DNA from: Sorangium cellulosum
GTDB taxonomy: Bacteria > Myxococcota_A > Polyangia > Polyangiales > Polyangiaceae
Length of the DNA: 64,000 nucleotides
Direction of reading: 5' to 3'
Assembly (NCBI RefSeq): GCF_004135735.1
Contig: NZ_CP012670.1
Location: 2,294,001 to 2,358,000, forward strand
In this document: one piece after another, positions 28,326 through 37,378 of the stretch
Layout of the letters: each line of letters starts with the position of its first letter
Numbering within the stretch: the stretch's first letter is position 1
Program-made: the position numbers and the translations under genes
Notes under the pieces: generated by a model
Told to the model about the DNA's origin: nothing
Seen by the model: only the letters and a program-made list of their open reading frames with translations
Database searches by the model: none

Positions 28326-29218
28326 GAGCGGGGCGTCGCCGGGCCGGTGGAGCGGGGCGTGGGGACGGCGTCCTCCGCGGCGGGCGCGGGCGGCGCCGGG
28401 GCCGCGGCGGCCTCTTCGGCCAGGGCGCCCTCGAAGCGCGGCGGGCGCTTCGCCTTGTGCGCCTCGTGGGCCTCGCGGAAGTCGGGGTGCGCCATGCAGA
28501 GCGCCTGCGCCTGCGCCTCCGCCTCGATCGCGGCGGCGAGGGGCATCGTCCGCTCGCTCTCGAGCATCTGCTTCGTCATCGCGTGCGCGAACGCCGGCCC
28601 GCGCGCGAGGCGATCGGCCCAGCCGCGCGCCACGTGCAGCACGTCGCCGTCGGGGACGACGCGGTTGACGAGGCCGATGCGGAGCGCGTCGTCGGCGCCG
28701 ATGAGGTCACCGAAGAAGAGCAGCTCGGCGGCGCGGCCGTGGCCGACGAGGCGCGGCAGGAGGTACGAGGCGCCCATGTCCGCGCCGGACAGGCCGACCT
28801 TGGGGAAGACGAAGCCGAAGCGCGCGCTCGCCGCGGCGATGCGCAGATCGCAGGCGGCGGCGATCACCGCGCCCGCGCCGACCGCGACCCCGTTGACCGC
28901 GGCGACGACCGGCCGCCGGAGCTCGCAGATGCTCTGGATCAGCGCGCCCGTCGCGCGGGTGAACTCGAGCAGCCCCCGGGCGTCGCGCGAGAAGAGCTCG
29001 GCGATGATCCCCTCGACGTCGCCGCCCGAGCAGAAGCCGCGCCCCTCGCCGGTGAGCACGACCGCGCGCGCGGCCGAGCGATCGAGCGAGCGGAGCGTGG
29101 CCGTGAGCTCGCCGTACACCTCGAAGGTGAGGGCGTTCAGCCGCTCGGGGCGGCTCAGCGTGATCTCCGCGACGCCGCGGCTGATCTCGAGCTGGAAGGA
29201 GCGGGGTGTGAGGGTCAT
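28322..29218 (-). CDS. Crotonase (enoyl-CoA hydratase/isomerase) family protein
   Basis: 298 aa from ATG 29218. Crotonase core at residues 1-260: GRGFCSGGDVEGI forms one oxyanion-hole half, and AVNGVAVGAGAVIAAACDLRIA the other. At the positions of the two catalytic glutamates of canonical hydratases the protein reads GFVFPKVGLSGADMGASYLLPR. Neither Glu is obvious and Asp/Met replace the second, so simple hydration is doubtful. Isomerase, hydrolase or ring-opening chemistry are alternatives. The last 35 residues are Ala/Pro-rich and disordered. 33 bp separates it from the MarR gene. Confidence 0.8.
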
Positions 29219-29251
29219 GAGGCCATTCGGTGCAGCGCGCCGCCCGGGCGG

Positions 29252-29830
29252 TCAAGGCTTGGAGCGCGCGCGTCGCGACGGGGCGCGCGCGCTGCGCTCC
29301 GCGTGCGCGCGGGCGCTGCCTGCCCGGGACGGGACCGCGATGTCCGGCGTGCGGAGCGTGGTGCGCAGCTTGTCGAGCAGCCGCGTCAGGGTGGCGATCT
29401 CGGCCGGGCTCAGCGCGGAGAACACCTTCGCGACGCGCGCGGCGTGGCGCCGCTCGGCGTCGCGGAACGCGCGCTGCCCCTTGGGGGTCAGGTGCACCCG
29501 CCACGCGCGGCGGTCGCTCGGGTCGGCCCGCCGCTCGACCAGGCCGTCGCGCGCCGCGCGGTCGACGAGCCCGGTCAGGTTGCCGGCCGTGACGAGCATG
29601 CTGCGGGAGAGCGACGCGAGCGTCTGCCCGTCGCCGCGCACGAGGTTCGCCAGGAGATCGAAGCGCGGGAGGGTCATCTCGTGCTCGAGGTCCTCGCGGA
29701 TCGCGGCGAGCGCGCGCTTGTGGACCGCGAGGATGCGCACCCAGGCGCGGACGGCCACCTGAGCGCCGCGCGCGCTCTCGGGCGAGGGGGCGGGGGCGAG
29801 CGGTCGCCGCGCCGGCGCCCCGCGCCTCAC
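29252..29830 (-). CDS. MarR-family transcriptional regulator
   Basis: 192 aa from GTG 29830, overlapping the RidA stop as GTGA. Winged-helix dimer with dimerisation helices at both ends. The recognition region TLASLSRSMLVTAGNLTGLVDRA and wing VERRADPSDRRAWRVHLTPKGQ are typical. The last 25 residues are Arg/Ser/Ala-rich. MarR proteins in aromatic-acid operons usually repress and are released by the aryl-CoA. Here the gene is third in the operon it presumably controls. The palindrome at 31085-31098 is its best candidate site. Confidence 0.87.
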   Translation of the reverse strand: MRRGAPARRPLAPAPSPESARGAQVAVRAWVRILAVHKRALAAIREDLEHEMTLPRFDLLANLVRGDGQTLASLSRSMLVTAGNLTGLVDRAARDGLVERRADPSDRRAWRVHLTPKGQRAFRDAERRHAARVAKVFSALSPAEIATLTRLLDKLRTTLRTPDIAVPSRAGSARAHAERSARAPSRRARSKP

Positions 29831-30312
29831 CGGCCGCCCTCGCGCGCGCCGTCCGCGTCGTCCACGAGGGGCGCGCCGTCCGCGCCGTCCACGAGGGGCG
29901 CGCCGTCCGCGCCGAGCGCCGCGACCGCCTCGATCTCGACGAGCGCGCCCGGCTCGACGAGCCCCGCCACGCCGACGAGCGCCATCGCCGGGAAGTGCGC
30001 GCCGAACCGCGCTCGCCAGGCGGCGCCGATCGCGCGGCGCGAGCCCCTGTAGGCGTCGAGATCGGTCACGTAGACGGTCATGCGCGCGACGTCGCCCGGC
30101 CCGCCGCCGGCGGCCGCCACGACGGCGAGCACGTTGTCGAGCGCCTGCGCGAACTGCTCGACGAGGCCGCCGCCCCGGAGCTGCCCCGACGCGGCGTCCC
30201 ACCCGATCTGCCCGGCGACGTACAGCGTCCTCCCGCGCGTCACGACGCCGTTGGCGTACCCGCGGGGCGCCGGCCACCCGGCGGGCTGCACGATCTCGAG
30301 GCCGCCCTTCAC
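29827..30312 (-). CDS. RidA/YjgF/TdcF family protein
   Basis: 161 aa from GTG 30312, overlapping the SDR stop as GTGA. RidA proteins hydrolyse reactive enamine/imine intermediates to ketones plus ammonia. The sequence has YANGVVTRGRTLYVAGQIGWD, QFAQALDNVLAVVAAAGG and MTVYVTD, then PAMALVGVAGLVEPGALVEIEAVA. The usual R-x-x-V/E pattern of the RidA active site is only partly kept: PAMALVGV replaces PARSTVGV and lacks the key Arg, so it may be a divergent subgroup. The C-terminal 30 residues repeat DGAPLVDGADGAPLVDDADG. Its presence hints at a nitrogen-bearing substrate. Confidence 0.8.
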   Translation of the reverse strand: MKGGLEIVQPAGWPAPRGYANGVVTRGRTLYVAGQIGWDAASGQLRGGGLVEQFAQALDNVLAVVAAAGGGPGDVARMTVYVTDLDAYRGSRRAIGAAWRARFGAHFPAMALVGVAGLVEPGALVEIEAVAALGADGAPLVDGADGAPLVDDADGAREGGR

Positions 30313-31070
30313 CGCATCACCTGCCCGCCGTCGACCGGGATCGCCTGGCCGTGGATGCTGCGCGCCTCGTCGCTGCAGAGCATCGCCACGACCATCGCCA
30401 CCTCCTCGGGCTCGACCATCCGGCCCTGGGGCGACATCGCCTCGAGCGAGCGCCGCGCCGCGTCCTCGCCCCGCCCGGTCTTCTCGGCGATGCGCGCGAT
30501 GGCCTCGTCCGCCATCCGGGTGTTCACCCACCCGGGGCACACGCAGTTGATCGTCACCGCGGTCCGGGCGATCTCCAGCGCGATGGCGCGGGTCATCCCG
30601 ACCATGGCGTGCTTCGACGCGCAGTAGGCGGTCGAGTACGCGCACCCGGCGAGCCCCGCGGTCGAGGCGACGTTGACGACGCGGCCGAACCCGCGCGCGA
30701 TCATCTCCGGGATGACGGCGCGGCACAGGGCGAAGGCGCCGGTCACGTTGACCGCGAGCATCCGGTCCCACATCGCGTCGGTGGTCCTGTCGAACGGCGC
30801 GCTCTCGGCCGTGCCCGCGTTGTTGACGAGCACGTCGACGGGCCCGACCCGCGCCGTGAGGGCGGCGAGCGCCGCGAGCGCGCCCTCGCGGTCGCCCACG
30901 TCGAGCCGGACGGCGACCCCGCCGATCGCGCTGGCCGTCTCGTCGATCTCGGCCTGGGTGCGGCCGGCGACGGCGACGCGCGCCCCGCCCTGCGCGAGCC
31001 GCTCGGCGATCGCGCGGCCGATGCCGCGACCCCCGCCGGTGATGAGCGCGATCCTGCCTTCCAGGGACAT
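30309..31070 (-). CDS. SDR-family dehydrogenase (3-hydroxyacyl-CoA dehydrogenase-like)
   Basis: 253 aa. ATG 31070 is chosen because AGGTG lies 6-10 nt upstream; GTG 31079 is the alternative. Classical SDR: TGGGRGIGRA (11-20) binds NAD(P), NNAG is at 83-86, and the catalytic Ser136, Tyr149 and Lys153 are present (YCASK), then CPGWVNTRM. It is the first gene of the operon. In a CoA degradation pathway it would oxidise a ring or chain hydroxyl to a ketone. The cofactor preference cannot be fixed, although RTQAE after the second strand leans to NADP. Confidence 0.88.
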   Translation of the reverse strand: MSLEGRIALITGGGRGIGRAIAERLAQGGARVAVAGRTQAEIDETASAIGGVAVRLDVGDREGALAALAALTARVGPVDVLVNNAGTAESAPFDRTTDAMWDRMLAVNVTGAFALCRAVIPEMIARGFGRVVNVASTAGLAGCAYSTAYCASKHAMVGMTRAIALEIARTAVTINCVCPGWVNTRMADEAIARIAEKTGRGEDAARRSLEAMSPQGRMVEPEEVAMVVAMLCSDEARSIHGQAIPVDGGQVMR

Positions 31071-31078
31071 GCGGTGCA

Positions 31079-31125
31079 CCTAAATCATATATATATGAAG
31101 CACAGGCGGAAGTCACCCTCGGGGG
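31079..31125 (-). promoter_or_regulatory. Operon promoter with A/T palindrome, candidate MarR operator
   Basis: TCATATATATATGA at 31085-31098 is a perfect 14-bp palindrome in otherwise GC-rich DNA, 15-28 nt upstream of the SDR ATG. On the minus strand a GTGACT (-35-like) is followed after 17 bp by TATATA (-10-like) inside the palindrome. A repressor bound there would block RNA polymerase. MarR sites are commonly A/T-rich palindromes in target promoters, and a MarR gene is in this operon. The assignment is inference. Confidence 0.6.
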
Positions 31126-31197
31126 GCGCGGCGCGGGCTGTTCGACGCCTCGTCCGGAGCGCGCCGGCGCGGAGATCTTGGAAATTCCACCTCGCGC

Positions 31198-31473
31198 GTG
31201 CGATCACGCGTGCGATCGATGGTCGACGTGGTCGATCCGATCCACTACGATCGCCGGCCGTTCGTCGCGCCGCGCGGCGACGTTGCGCGGAAGAGCATCG
31301 ATATGACCGAGGGCATCCACCCCGACGACGGCGGCGGGGACACGCACGCACCCCCGCGCGGCATCGAGATGCACGCGCTGGTGATGGGCTCGCCGCTGCG
31401 ATCGCCCGCGCAGCGCCCGAGCCGGGAGCTCGGCCTGGGCGGTCGTCGGCCGGTCCGGGGGCCGGCGCCGTGA
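31198..31473 (+). CDS. Possible small hypothetical protein upstream of the SUKH-like gene
   Basis: 91 aa if ATG 31198 is used. The stop overlaps the next start as GTGA, a pattern used by many true gene pairs in this window. The protein is Pro/Arg/Asp/His-rich with no recognised domain, no signal peptide and no clear ribosome-binding site. It may instead be chance. It sits in the otherwise empty 31099-31469 spacer between divergent genes. Confidence 0.3.
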   Translation: MRSRVRSMVDVVDPIHYDRRPFVAPRGDVARKSIDMTEGIHPDDGGGDTHAPPRGIEMHALVMGSPLRSPAQRPSRELGLGGRRPVRGPAP

Positions 31474-32240
31474 GCGCGGCCGCCGATCTCGCGTCGCGCG
31501 TCGCCACGCTGCTCGCGCAGGACGGCGTGGAGGCCCGCCCCCCGTCCGCTGGCGCGGGCGGCGCGGGCGCCTGGCCCGCGGACGCCGCCGAGCCGGCGGA
31601 CGTCGCGGCGCTCTACGCGGCCACGGACGGCGTCGAGCTCCCGGACGGCACGCGGATCCTGCCGCGCGGCGACGTCGCGCGGGCGACGGCGTGGCTCGTG
31701 GAGGAGCGGTCGCTCGACTGGGAGGACGACCTCCTGGTCGTCGGCGAGCGGGAGGATCTCGTGATCGTGCTCGATCTCGACGTCGCCGGCGCGCGCGCCG
31801 GGGGCGGCGTGCTGGAGGTCCCGACGGACGGGCTGGCCTCGTTCCAGCGCGTCGCCCGCTCGGTGGTCGGCTACCTGGAGCGCCGCCTCGGCGTCCCGGG
31901 CGCGGAGGCCGCGTCGCCCGAGGTGCGGGCGCGCGAGGCGGCGGCGCGCCGCGATCTCCCGGCGCTCGCCGCGGCGCTCGCCGAGCCGATGTACCCGGGC
32001 GCGGAGCGGCAGGTCGCGCACGCGGCGCTCACGCTGGGCGCGCTCCTGTCGGAGCGCGGGGACGAGGCCGCGATGGATGCCTTCGCGCGCTCGGTCGAGG
32101 CCCGGATGGCGGCCGCGCCGCGGGGCGCGGGGGCGCCGGAGCGGGCGGCGGCGTGGCGCGCCTGCGAGATCGCCGCGCGCGAGGCCGGGGCGGAGGCGAT
32201 CGCGGCCGCGTGCGCGGCGCGGGGGGTAGGCGAGGGGTAG
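31470..32240 (+). CDS. SUKH/SMI1-KNR4-like protein
   Basis: 256 aa from GTG 31470. Residues 40-135 resemble SUKH domains: ADVAALYAATDGVELPDGTRILP, where a short helix is followed by the turn and strand typical of the fold, then LVVGEREDLVIVLDLD. The C-terminal half is Ala-rich and helical. SUKH proteins are often immunity proteins against contact-dependent toxins but also have other roles, and no toxin gene lies beside it. Assignment is by pattern only. Confidence 0.5.
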   Translation: MSAAADLASRVATLLAQDGVEARPPSAGAGGAGAWPADAAEPADVAALYAATDGVELPDGTRILPRGDVARATAWLVEERSLDWEDDLLVVGEREDLVIVLDLDVAGARAGGGVLEVPTDGLASFQRVARSVVGYLERRLGVPGAEAASPEVRAREAAARRDLPALAAALAEPMYPGAERQVAHAALTLGALLSERGDEAAMDAFARSVEARMAAAPRGAGAPERAAAWRACEIAAREAGAEAIAAACAARGVGEG

Positions 32241-32277
32241 CAGAGGAGGCGGCGCCTCGCCGCTCAGCGCATCGCGC

Positions 32278-32913
32278 TCACCGTTTGTCGCGCTCCCGGA
32301 GCCTCGCTCGCCACGCGCGCACCACCGTCGTCTGGTCCCCGTCGCGCTGCACGAGCTGCGTCAGCTCCGCGACGTCGATCCCCGGCAGGAGGCGGCTCCG
32401 CCCGGCCTCGGCATACCCCTCGGGCCCGAGGAGGTATATCGAGAGCCTTCCCCTCTTCCAGAACCAGACTTCCGGCACGCCAAGCCCCGCGTACACGGAG
32501 AGCTTGTCGATCGTCCCGCTCTTCTCGATCACCTCGATCGCGAGCTCCGGGATTCCCCCGTCCTCCACCGTCCCGAGCACGTAACACTCGTCCGGCTCCA
32601 CGCCTCGCTGCGCGAGCCTTCTGCGGACGGTCATGCTGCCGTACCCGCTGAGCGGCAGCGCCGTCTCCTCCGCGTACGCCTCGACCAGGCGGGCCAGGAT
32701 CTTCTTCCGCCCCTCGTGCGGTCCACCCGGGCTCATCAGCTCCAGCACCCCCTCGCAGTACGTCGTCCGTACGCCGGCTCGGTTGCCGAGGGAGGCGAGG
32801 ATCGCCTCGTACTCCTCCCACGAGACGTCATGAACGACCAAGAGCTGGTCCTCTTCCGCGACCGTGCCCGCGCGTTCGGTGAGGGGGGGGATGAGGGGTG
32901 CAGCGGCGACCAT
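32278..32913 (-). CDS. Uma2-family (DUF820) endonuclease-fold protein
   Basis: 211 aa from ATG 32913. Uma2 proteins have a PD-(D/E)XK nuclease-like fold and are multicopy in myxobacteria and cyanobacteria. Visible features are TYCEGVLELMSPGGPHEGRKKIL (residues 50-72), EPDECYVLG, then IPELAIEVIEKSGTIDKLSVYAGLGVPEVWFWKRGRLSIY. The ELAIEVI acidic pair and IDK lysine fit the PD-(D/E)XK core. Biological role unproven. It stands alone between convergent and same-strand genes. Confidence 0.8.
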   Translation of the reverse strand: MVAAAPLIPPLTERAGTVAEEDQLLVVHDVSWEEYEAILASLGNRAGVRTTYCEGVLELMSPGGPHEGRKKILARLVEAYAEETALPLSGYGSMTVRRRLAQRGVEPDECYVLGTVEDGGIPELAIEVIEKSGTIDKLSVYAGLGVPEVWFWKRGRLSIYLLGPEGYAEAGRSRLLPGIDVAELTQLVQRDGDQTTVVRAWRARLRERDKR

Positions 32914-33098
32914 GACAGCGTGCTCCTCCGGGGAGTATCACCGCGGCGCCGCGGGCATGCAACCATGGATCCAGGCGCGCTCGCGGCGCTCCCCCCGCAG
33001 GGCGGCCCCGGCGAGCGCCGCCGCCTCGCGGAGCGCCGGCAGCGCTTGCTTCCGGGCTCCACGCGCCGTTCATCGCGATCGGGCCGCGCTCCGTCCGG

Positions 33099-34496
33099 TC
33101 AGAACACCCGCCCGAGCCCGTCGAGCGCCGCGACGCGGTACGCCTCGGCCATGGTGGGGTAGTTGAACGTCGTGTTGACGAAATAGCGAATCGTGTTGTT
33201 CGGCGCCGGCTGCGACATGATCGCCTGTCCGATGTGGATGATCTCGGCCGCGTTCTCGCCGAAGCAGTGGATGCCGAGCAGCGCGAGCGTCTCGCGGTGG
33301 AAGACGAGCTTCAGCATCCCGACCTGCTGGCCCGTGATCTGGGCGCGCGCGAGCGTCTTGAAGGTCGATTTCCCCACCTCGTAAGGCACCTTCTCCTCGG
33401 TGAGCTGCCGCTCGGTCTTGCCCAGCGACGAGATCTCCGGCGTCGTGTAGATGCCCGTGGGGATGTCGTGGACGAGGTGGTAATCGGCCTGGCCGCAGTA
33501 GTGGCTGGCCGCGAAGCGACCCTGGTCGTACGACGCGCTGGCCAGCGCCGGGAAGCCGACGACATCCCCGACCGCGTAGATGTGCGGCTGGCCCGTCTGG
33601 AAGCTCTCGTTGACCTCGAGCTGCCCGCGCCGGTTCGCGGTCAGGCCGACGTTCTCCAGGCCGAGATCGGCCGTGTTGCCCGTCCTGCCATTGGCCCAGA
33701 GGAAGACATCGCTCTTGATCTTCTTCCCGCTCTTCAGGGAGACCACGACGCTCTCCTTGGAGGGCTCGACCTCCTCGTACTCCTCGTTGCTCAGGACGCG
33801 GATCCCGGTGTCGCAGAAGTGGTATCCGAGCGCGTCGGTGATCTCGTCATCGAGGAACTCGAGCAGGTGGGCGCGCGTGTTCACCAGGTTCACGGCCACC
33901 TGCATGTTGCGCAGCATCGACGCGTACTCGCAGCCGATGACGCCCGCGCCGTAGATCGTGATGCTGCGGGGGGTGCGATCCAGGCCCAGCAGCGTGTCGC
34001 TGTCGAGGACGCGCGGGTGGCTGAAGTCGACGTCGGCCGGGCGGTACGGGTGGGAGCCGGTCGCGATGACGAAGGCGTCGGCCGTGAAGCGCCGGCGCTG
34101 GCCGCCCTCGGCCTCCACCTCGACCGTGTGCGCGTCGACGAACCTGGCCTGCCCCGGGATGAGCCGGACGTGGTTCCGATCGTAGAAGCTCTCGCGCAGA
34201 TCGACCTGCTCGTCGATGACGCGCTTCGCGGTCGCGAGGAGCTCGGCGAACGGGTACTCCGGGACCACGTCCATCCGCTTGTAGACGGGGCTCTGGTTGA
34301 CCAGGTTCATGTGGTAGATCGCCCGGCGCAGCGCCTTGCTCGGGATCGTCCCCCAGTGGGTGCACCCCCCGCCGACCCGCGTGTAGCGCTCGATCGCCGC
34401 GACGGACTTGCCGTGCTTCGCCGCCGTCATGGCGGCGCCTTCGCCGCCCGGCCCCGTCCCGATGATGAGGAGATCGAAGTGCGGAGTGGTCGCCAT
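33099..34496 (-). CDS. sthA: Soluble pyridine nucleotide transhydrogenase
   Basis: 465 aa from ATG 34496. SthA balances NADPH and NADH in the cytosol using [15 protein letters not shown] (11-22) binds [19 protein letters not shown] (42-57) holds a single Cys45 where disulfide reductases have CxxxxC, which is diagnostic for SthA over lipoamide dehydrogenase or mercuric reductase. [12 protein letters not shown] is the NAD(P) site, and [16 protein letters not shown] closes the FAD domain. Length matches the family. A 59-bp gap separates it from the downstream TPR gene on the same strand. Confidence 0.92.
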   Translation of the reverse strand: MATTPHFDLLIIGTGPGGEGAAMTAAKHGKSVAAIERYTRVGGGCTHWGTIPSKALRRAIYHMNLVNQSPVYKRMDVVPEYPFAELLATAKRVIDEQVDLRESFYDRNHVRLIPGQARFVDAHTVEVEAEGGQRRRFTADAFVIATGSHPYRPADVDFSHPRVLDSDTLLGLDRTPRSITIYGAGVIGCEYASMLRNMQVAVNLVNTRAHLLEFLDDEITDALGYHFCDTGIRVLSNEEYEEVEPSKESVVVSLKSGKKIKSDVFLWANGRTGNTADLGLENVGLTANRRGQLEVNESFQTGQPHIYAVGDVVGFPALASASYDQGRFAASHYCGQADYHLVHDIPTGIYTTPEISSLGKTERQLTEEKVPYEVGKSTFKTLARAQITGQQVGMLKLVFHRETLALLGIHCFGENAAEIIHIGQAIMSQPAPNNTIRYFVNTTFNYPTMAEAYRVAALDGLGRVF

Positions 34497-34555
34497 CGCG
34501 TGTCTTTCCTCCCGGCGCGTCGCGCGCTCCCGGCGCGTCGCGCGCCTCGGAGAGG

Positions 34556-35083
34556 CTACTCGAACCGGAGCGGCTCGTCGTCGTCGCCGACGCCGAGCAT
34601 CTCGAGGATCTGGCGCACCTCCATCGCCGCCTCGAGCTCCGGGCCCGCGTCGAGGAAGCCCTGGAGGTGCTTCCTGGCGAGCGCCCGGTTGCCGCGCGCC
34701 GCGTAGGCGAGCCCCATCGCGTGCATCGCCTCGCCGTCCTTCGGGAACCGGCGCAGCGCCTCCTTCGCCTGCGCGAGGGCCCCGTCGAGGTCGCCGAGCC
34801 GCCGGAGCGCGTGCGACAGCGCGACCCGCGCCCCGAGGAAGCTCGGCGAGATCCGCACGGCGGCGCGGTAGGCGTCGCGCGCCGGCTCGAGCTGGCCGAG
34901 CTCGTAGAGCGCGTGCCCGAGCAGGTTGTACGCGTACGGGTTCGACGGGGAGGCCTTGATCACGTCGCGCAGCGCGACGAGGGCCTCCTGGAACTGCTCC
35001 TCCTGCAGGAGCTCGGCCGCCTCCTCGACGGCCTCCCAGTGGGCGGCGTCCACGGATTCGTCCACCACGGCTCTCAGCACCAT
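34556..35083 (-). CDS. TPR-repeat protein
   Basis: 175 aa from ATG 35083. After a 25-residue acidic N-terminus there are four tetratricopeptide units (about residues 28-160): [38 protein letters not shown] and [19 protein letters not shown] are clear copies. No signal peptide; presumably a cytosolic protein-interaction scaffold. It is divergent from the membrane protein at 35156 and downstream of nothing obvious. Partner unknown. Confidence 0.82.
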   Translation of the reverse strand: MVLRAVVDESVDAAHWEAVEEAAELLQEEQFQEALVALRDVIKASPSNPYAYNLLGHALYELGQLEPARDAYRAAVRISPSFLGARVALSHALRRLGDLDGALAQAKEALRRFPKDGEAMHAMGLAYAARGNRALARKHLQGFLDAGPELEAAMEVRQILEMLGVGDDDEPLRFE

Positions 35084-35155
35084 GGCCCGCAGTCTAAGCA
35101 CAACCGGGCGCGATCGGCGCGCCGTCCCGACCCCCTTCGTGGTACCGGCCGGGGC

Positions 35156-37192
35156 GTGACGCGTCCGCCGCCGATCAGGCTGCTCCTGTGGCGCGCCAGC
35201 GCCGCGCTCCCGGTCCTCTGCGCGGCCGCGGCGTTCTACGGCCCCGCGCTCGAGAAGACGGGCGGCGTCTGGCCGGCGCCGCTCGACGACGTCTACATCT
35301 ACTTCGGCTTCGCGCGCGCCGCGGCCCTCGGCCACCCGCTCTCGTGGATCCCCGGCAACGGCTACTCGTCGGGCGCGACCAGCGTGGCGTACCCCCTCGT
35401 CCTCGCGCCCGGGTACCTGCTCGGCTTCCGCGGCGTCTGGCTCGGCCTCTTCGCCGCGCTCCTCGCGTGCGCCGCCCTGCTCGACCTCTGCCGCTCCCTC
35501 CGGCGGCTGCTCGGCCGGGCGCCGCACCTCGAGCCGGCCGCCGGCGGCGGCTCCTCCGGCTGGGTCGCCTGGGTCGCGCCGCTCTTCGTGGTGGCCGTGC
35601 CGCTGCTCGACTGGAGCTGGTTCTCCGGGATGGAGGTCGCGCTGTTCGGCGCCGTGCTGGGCCGCGCGCTCGTCGCCGCGCGGCGCGCGGAGCTCGCCCC
35701 GCCCGCGCGCCGGCCGGCCGAGCAGCTCCGGGCGGGGCTGCTCTGCGCCCTGCTCGTCGCGACCCGGCCCGAGGCGATCGCGCTCGCGGCGCCGCTCGCC
35801 GTCGCCGTGGCCCACGCGGCGGGCTCGCTCGGCGCGGCGGCGTCGCTCGCGCGCGCGTCGCTGCCGACCGCGCTGCTCCTCGCCGCGCAGGCCGTGACGA
35901 ACCGCGCCCTCACGGGCGAGTGGAGCGCGGCCGGCGCCGTGCGCAAGCTCGTCCTCTCGAACCCGTACCCCACGCCGATCGAGAAGGCGGCGGAGGTGAT
36001 AAGGAACCTCGCCGCGCTGCGGGTGCAGGCGCTGGAGAGCGCGCTCGGCGGCCCGTCCTTCTCGTGGATCCTGCCGCTGCTCGGCGCGCTGGCGGCGCTC
36101 GACCGGCGCTCGCGGCGCCTCGCGGCGCCGCTGCTCGTCGGCGCGTACGGCTCGCTGCTGCTCGTCGCGCTCAACACGACGGCGCGGTACCAGAACCTCC
36201 GCTACGCCGCCCCGGCGCTCGCGATGCTGCTCGTCGCGGCGGCCCTCGGGGCGGAGGCGCTCGCGCGGCGCGGGCGGCTCGCGGCGCTCGTGGCCGGGGC
36301 GCTCGCGCTCGCGGGGCTCGCCGCGCCGTCCCGGTGGTTCGGGCGGCAGATCGATCACTTCGCCCGCGCCTCGGCGAACATCGCCGGGCAGCACGTCGAG
36401 GTGGCGCGGCGCCTCGCCGCGCGCGCGCCGAGGCCGCGGCGGGTGCTGCTCGGCGACGCGGGCGCGATCCCGTACCTGTCGGGGATCCCGGCCATCGACG
36501 GGCTCGGGCTCGGCGGGTACCGGGGCATGCCGTTCGCGCGGGCCTCGGTGCACGGGGTGCCCGCGGTGGTCGAGCTCATCGAGCGGCTCGGCGCCGACGA
36601 GCGGCCGGACGCCTTCGCCCTGTACCCGTCCTGGTGGGGCGGGCTCGCCGACGTCTTCGGCCGGCGCGTCGACGCCGTGAAGATCGAGGACAACGTGATG
36701 TGCGCCGCGGACGAGAAGGTGATCTACGAGGCGGACTGGTCGGCGCTCGCGCCGCCGGGGGAGCGCCGCGACGGCGCCGTGGACGAGGTCGACATCGCGG
36801 ACCTGATCGACGAGCGGGCGCATCGCTACGCGTTTCCGACGCCGCGCGGCGGCTGGGTGGTCGGCGCCGTGCTCCAGGACGACCGCGGGGCGCCGCGGTT
36901 CGACGCCGGCAGGCTCATCCCCGAGGGGCGCGAGCAGTCGTTCACGATCGGCCAGGTCGCCCGCGGGCCGGCCGTGCTCGCGCTGCGCACGGACGGCGGC
37001 GGCCCGAGCGCGATCGGCGTGGCGGTCGAGCGCGTCGCGGGCGAGGTGCGCGTCGAGGTGCCCGAGCGCCCGGCGGACCGCTGGTCCGAGATCCGGGTGC
37101 CGCTGCGCGACGTCGCGCCGGGGGACGTCGTCCGCGTCCGCGCGCTCCAGGGGACATTCCGCAGCTTCCACGTCTGGCTGCTGCGGCCGTGA
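35156..37192 (+). CDS. Polytopic membrane protein, GT39/ArnT-like glycosyltransferase features
   Basis: 678 aa from GTG 35156. The first 420 residues have about ten hydrophobic segments. The early extracytoplasmic LDDVYIYFGFARAAALG (around 43-60) resembles the Asp-containing first loop of GT-C glycosyltransferases. GNGYSSGATSVAYPLVLAPGY and ATRPEAIALAAPLAVAV also recall dolichyl-phosphate-mannose-type enzymes. The soluble C-terminal 250 residues contain RVLLGDAGAIPYLSG and a late beta-rich domain. The likely activity is transfer from a lipid-linked sugar, but no family is firmly matched. The stop codon lies inside a 40-bp tandem duplication. Confidence 0.7.
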   Translation: MTRPPPIRLLLWRASAALPVLCAAAAFYGPALEKTGGVWPAPLDDVYIYFGFARAAALGHPLSWIPGNGYSSGATSVAYPLVLAPGYLLGFRGVWLGLFAALLACAALLDLCRSLRRLLGRAPHLEPAAGGGSSGWVAWVAPLFVVAVPLLDWSWFSGMEVALFGAVLGRALVAARRAELAPPARRPAEQLRAGLLCALLVATRPEAIALAAPLAVAVAHAAGSLGAAASLARASLPTALLLAAQAVTNRALTGEWSAAGAVRKLVLSNPYPTPIEKAAEVIRNLAALRVQALESALGGPSFSWILPLLGALAALDRRSRRLAAPLLVGAYGSLLLVALNTTARYQNLRYAAPALAMLLVAAALGAEALARRGRLAALVAGALALAGLAAPSRWFGRQIDHFARASANIAGQHVEVARRLAARAPRPRRVLLGDAGAIPYLSGIPAIDGLGLGGYRGMPFARASVHGVPAVVELIERLGADERPDAFALYPSWWGGLADVFGRRVDAVKIEDNVMCAADEKVIYEADWSALAPPGERRDGAVDEVDIADLIDERAHRYAFPTPRGGWVVGAVLQDDRGAPRFDAGRLIPEGREQSFTIGQVARGPAVLALRTDGGGPSAIGVAVERVAGEVRVEVPERPADRWSEIRVPLRDVAPGDVVRVRALQGTFRSFHVWLLRP

Positions 37193-37271
37193 GGTGCTCC
37201 GCCGCTTCCGCGCCCGTCTGCTGCGGCCGTGAGGTGCTCCGCCGCTTCCGCGCCCGTCTGCTGCGGCCGTG
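37181..37271. repeat. 40-bp tandem duplication spanning a stop codon
   Basis: Exact copies at 37181-37220 and 37221-37260, plus an 11-bp start of a third. The unit begins CTGCGGCCGTGAGGTGCTCC and contains the TGA that ends the membrane-protein gene. The second copy is untranslated, a recent local duplication of the gene's last codons and 3' flank. Confidence 0.9.
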
Positions 37272-37378
37272 ATCGCCCGGGGCGCGCGCGGCGCCTGCGG
37301 CGTCCGCGACGCCCGCAACGCGGCGCGTCCTTCGGGCACGGGTCCGTCGTGCGGGGAATTCGTGGTAAGGACCCCTGC

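Noticed and set aside
33099..34496. Dihydrolipoamide dehydrogenase or mercuric reductase
   Set aside because: Only one Cys at the redox site ([15 protein letters not shown]), which indicates SthA.
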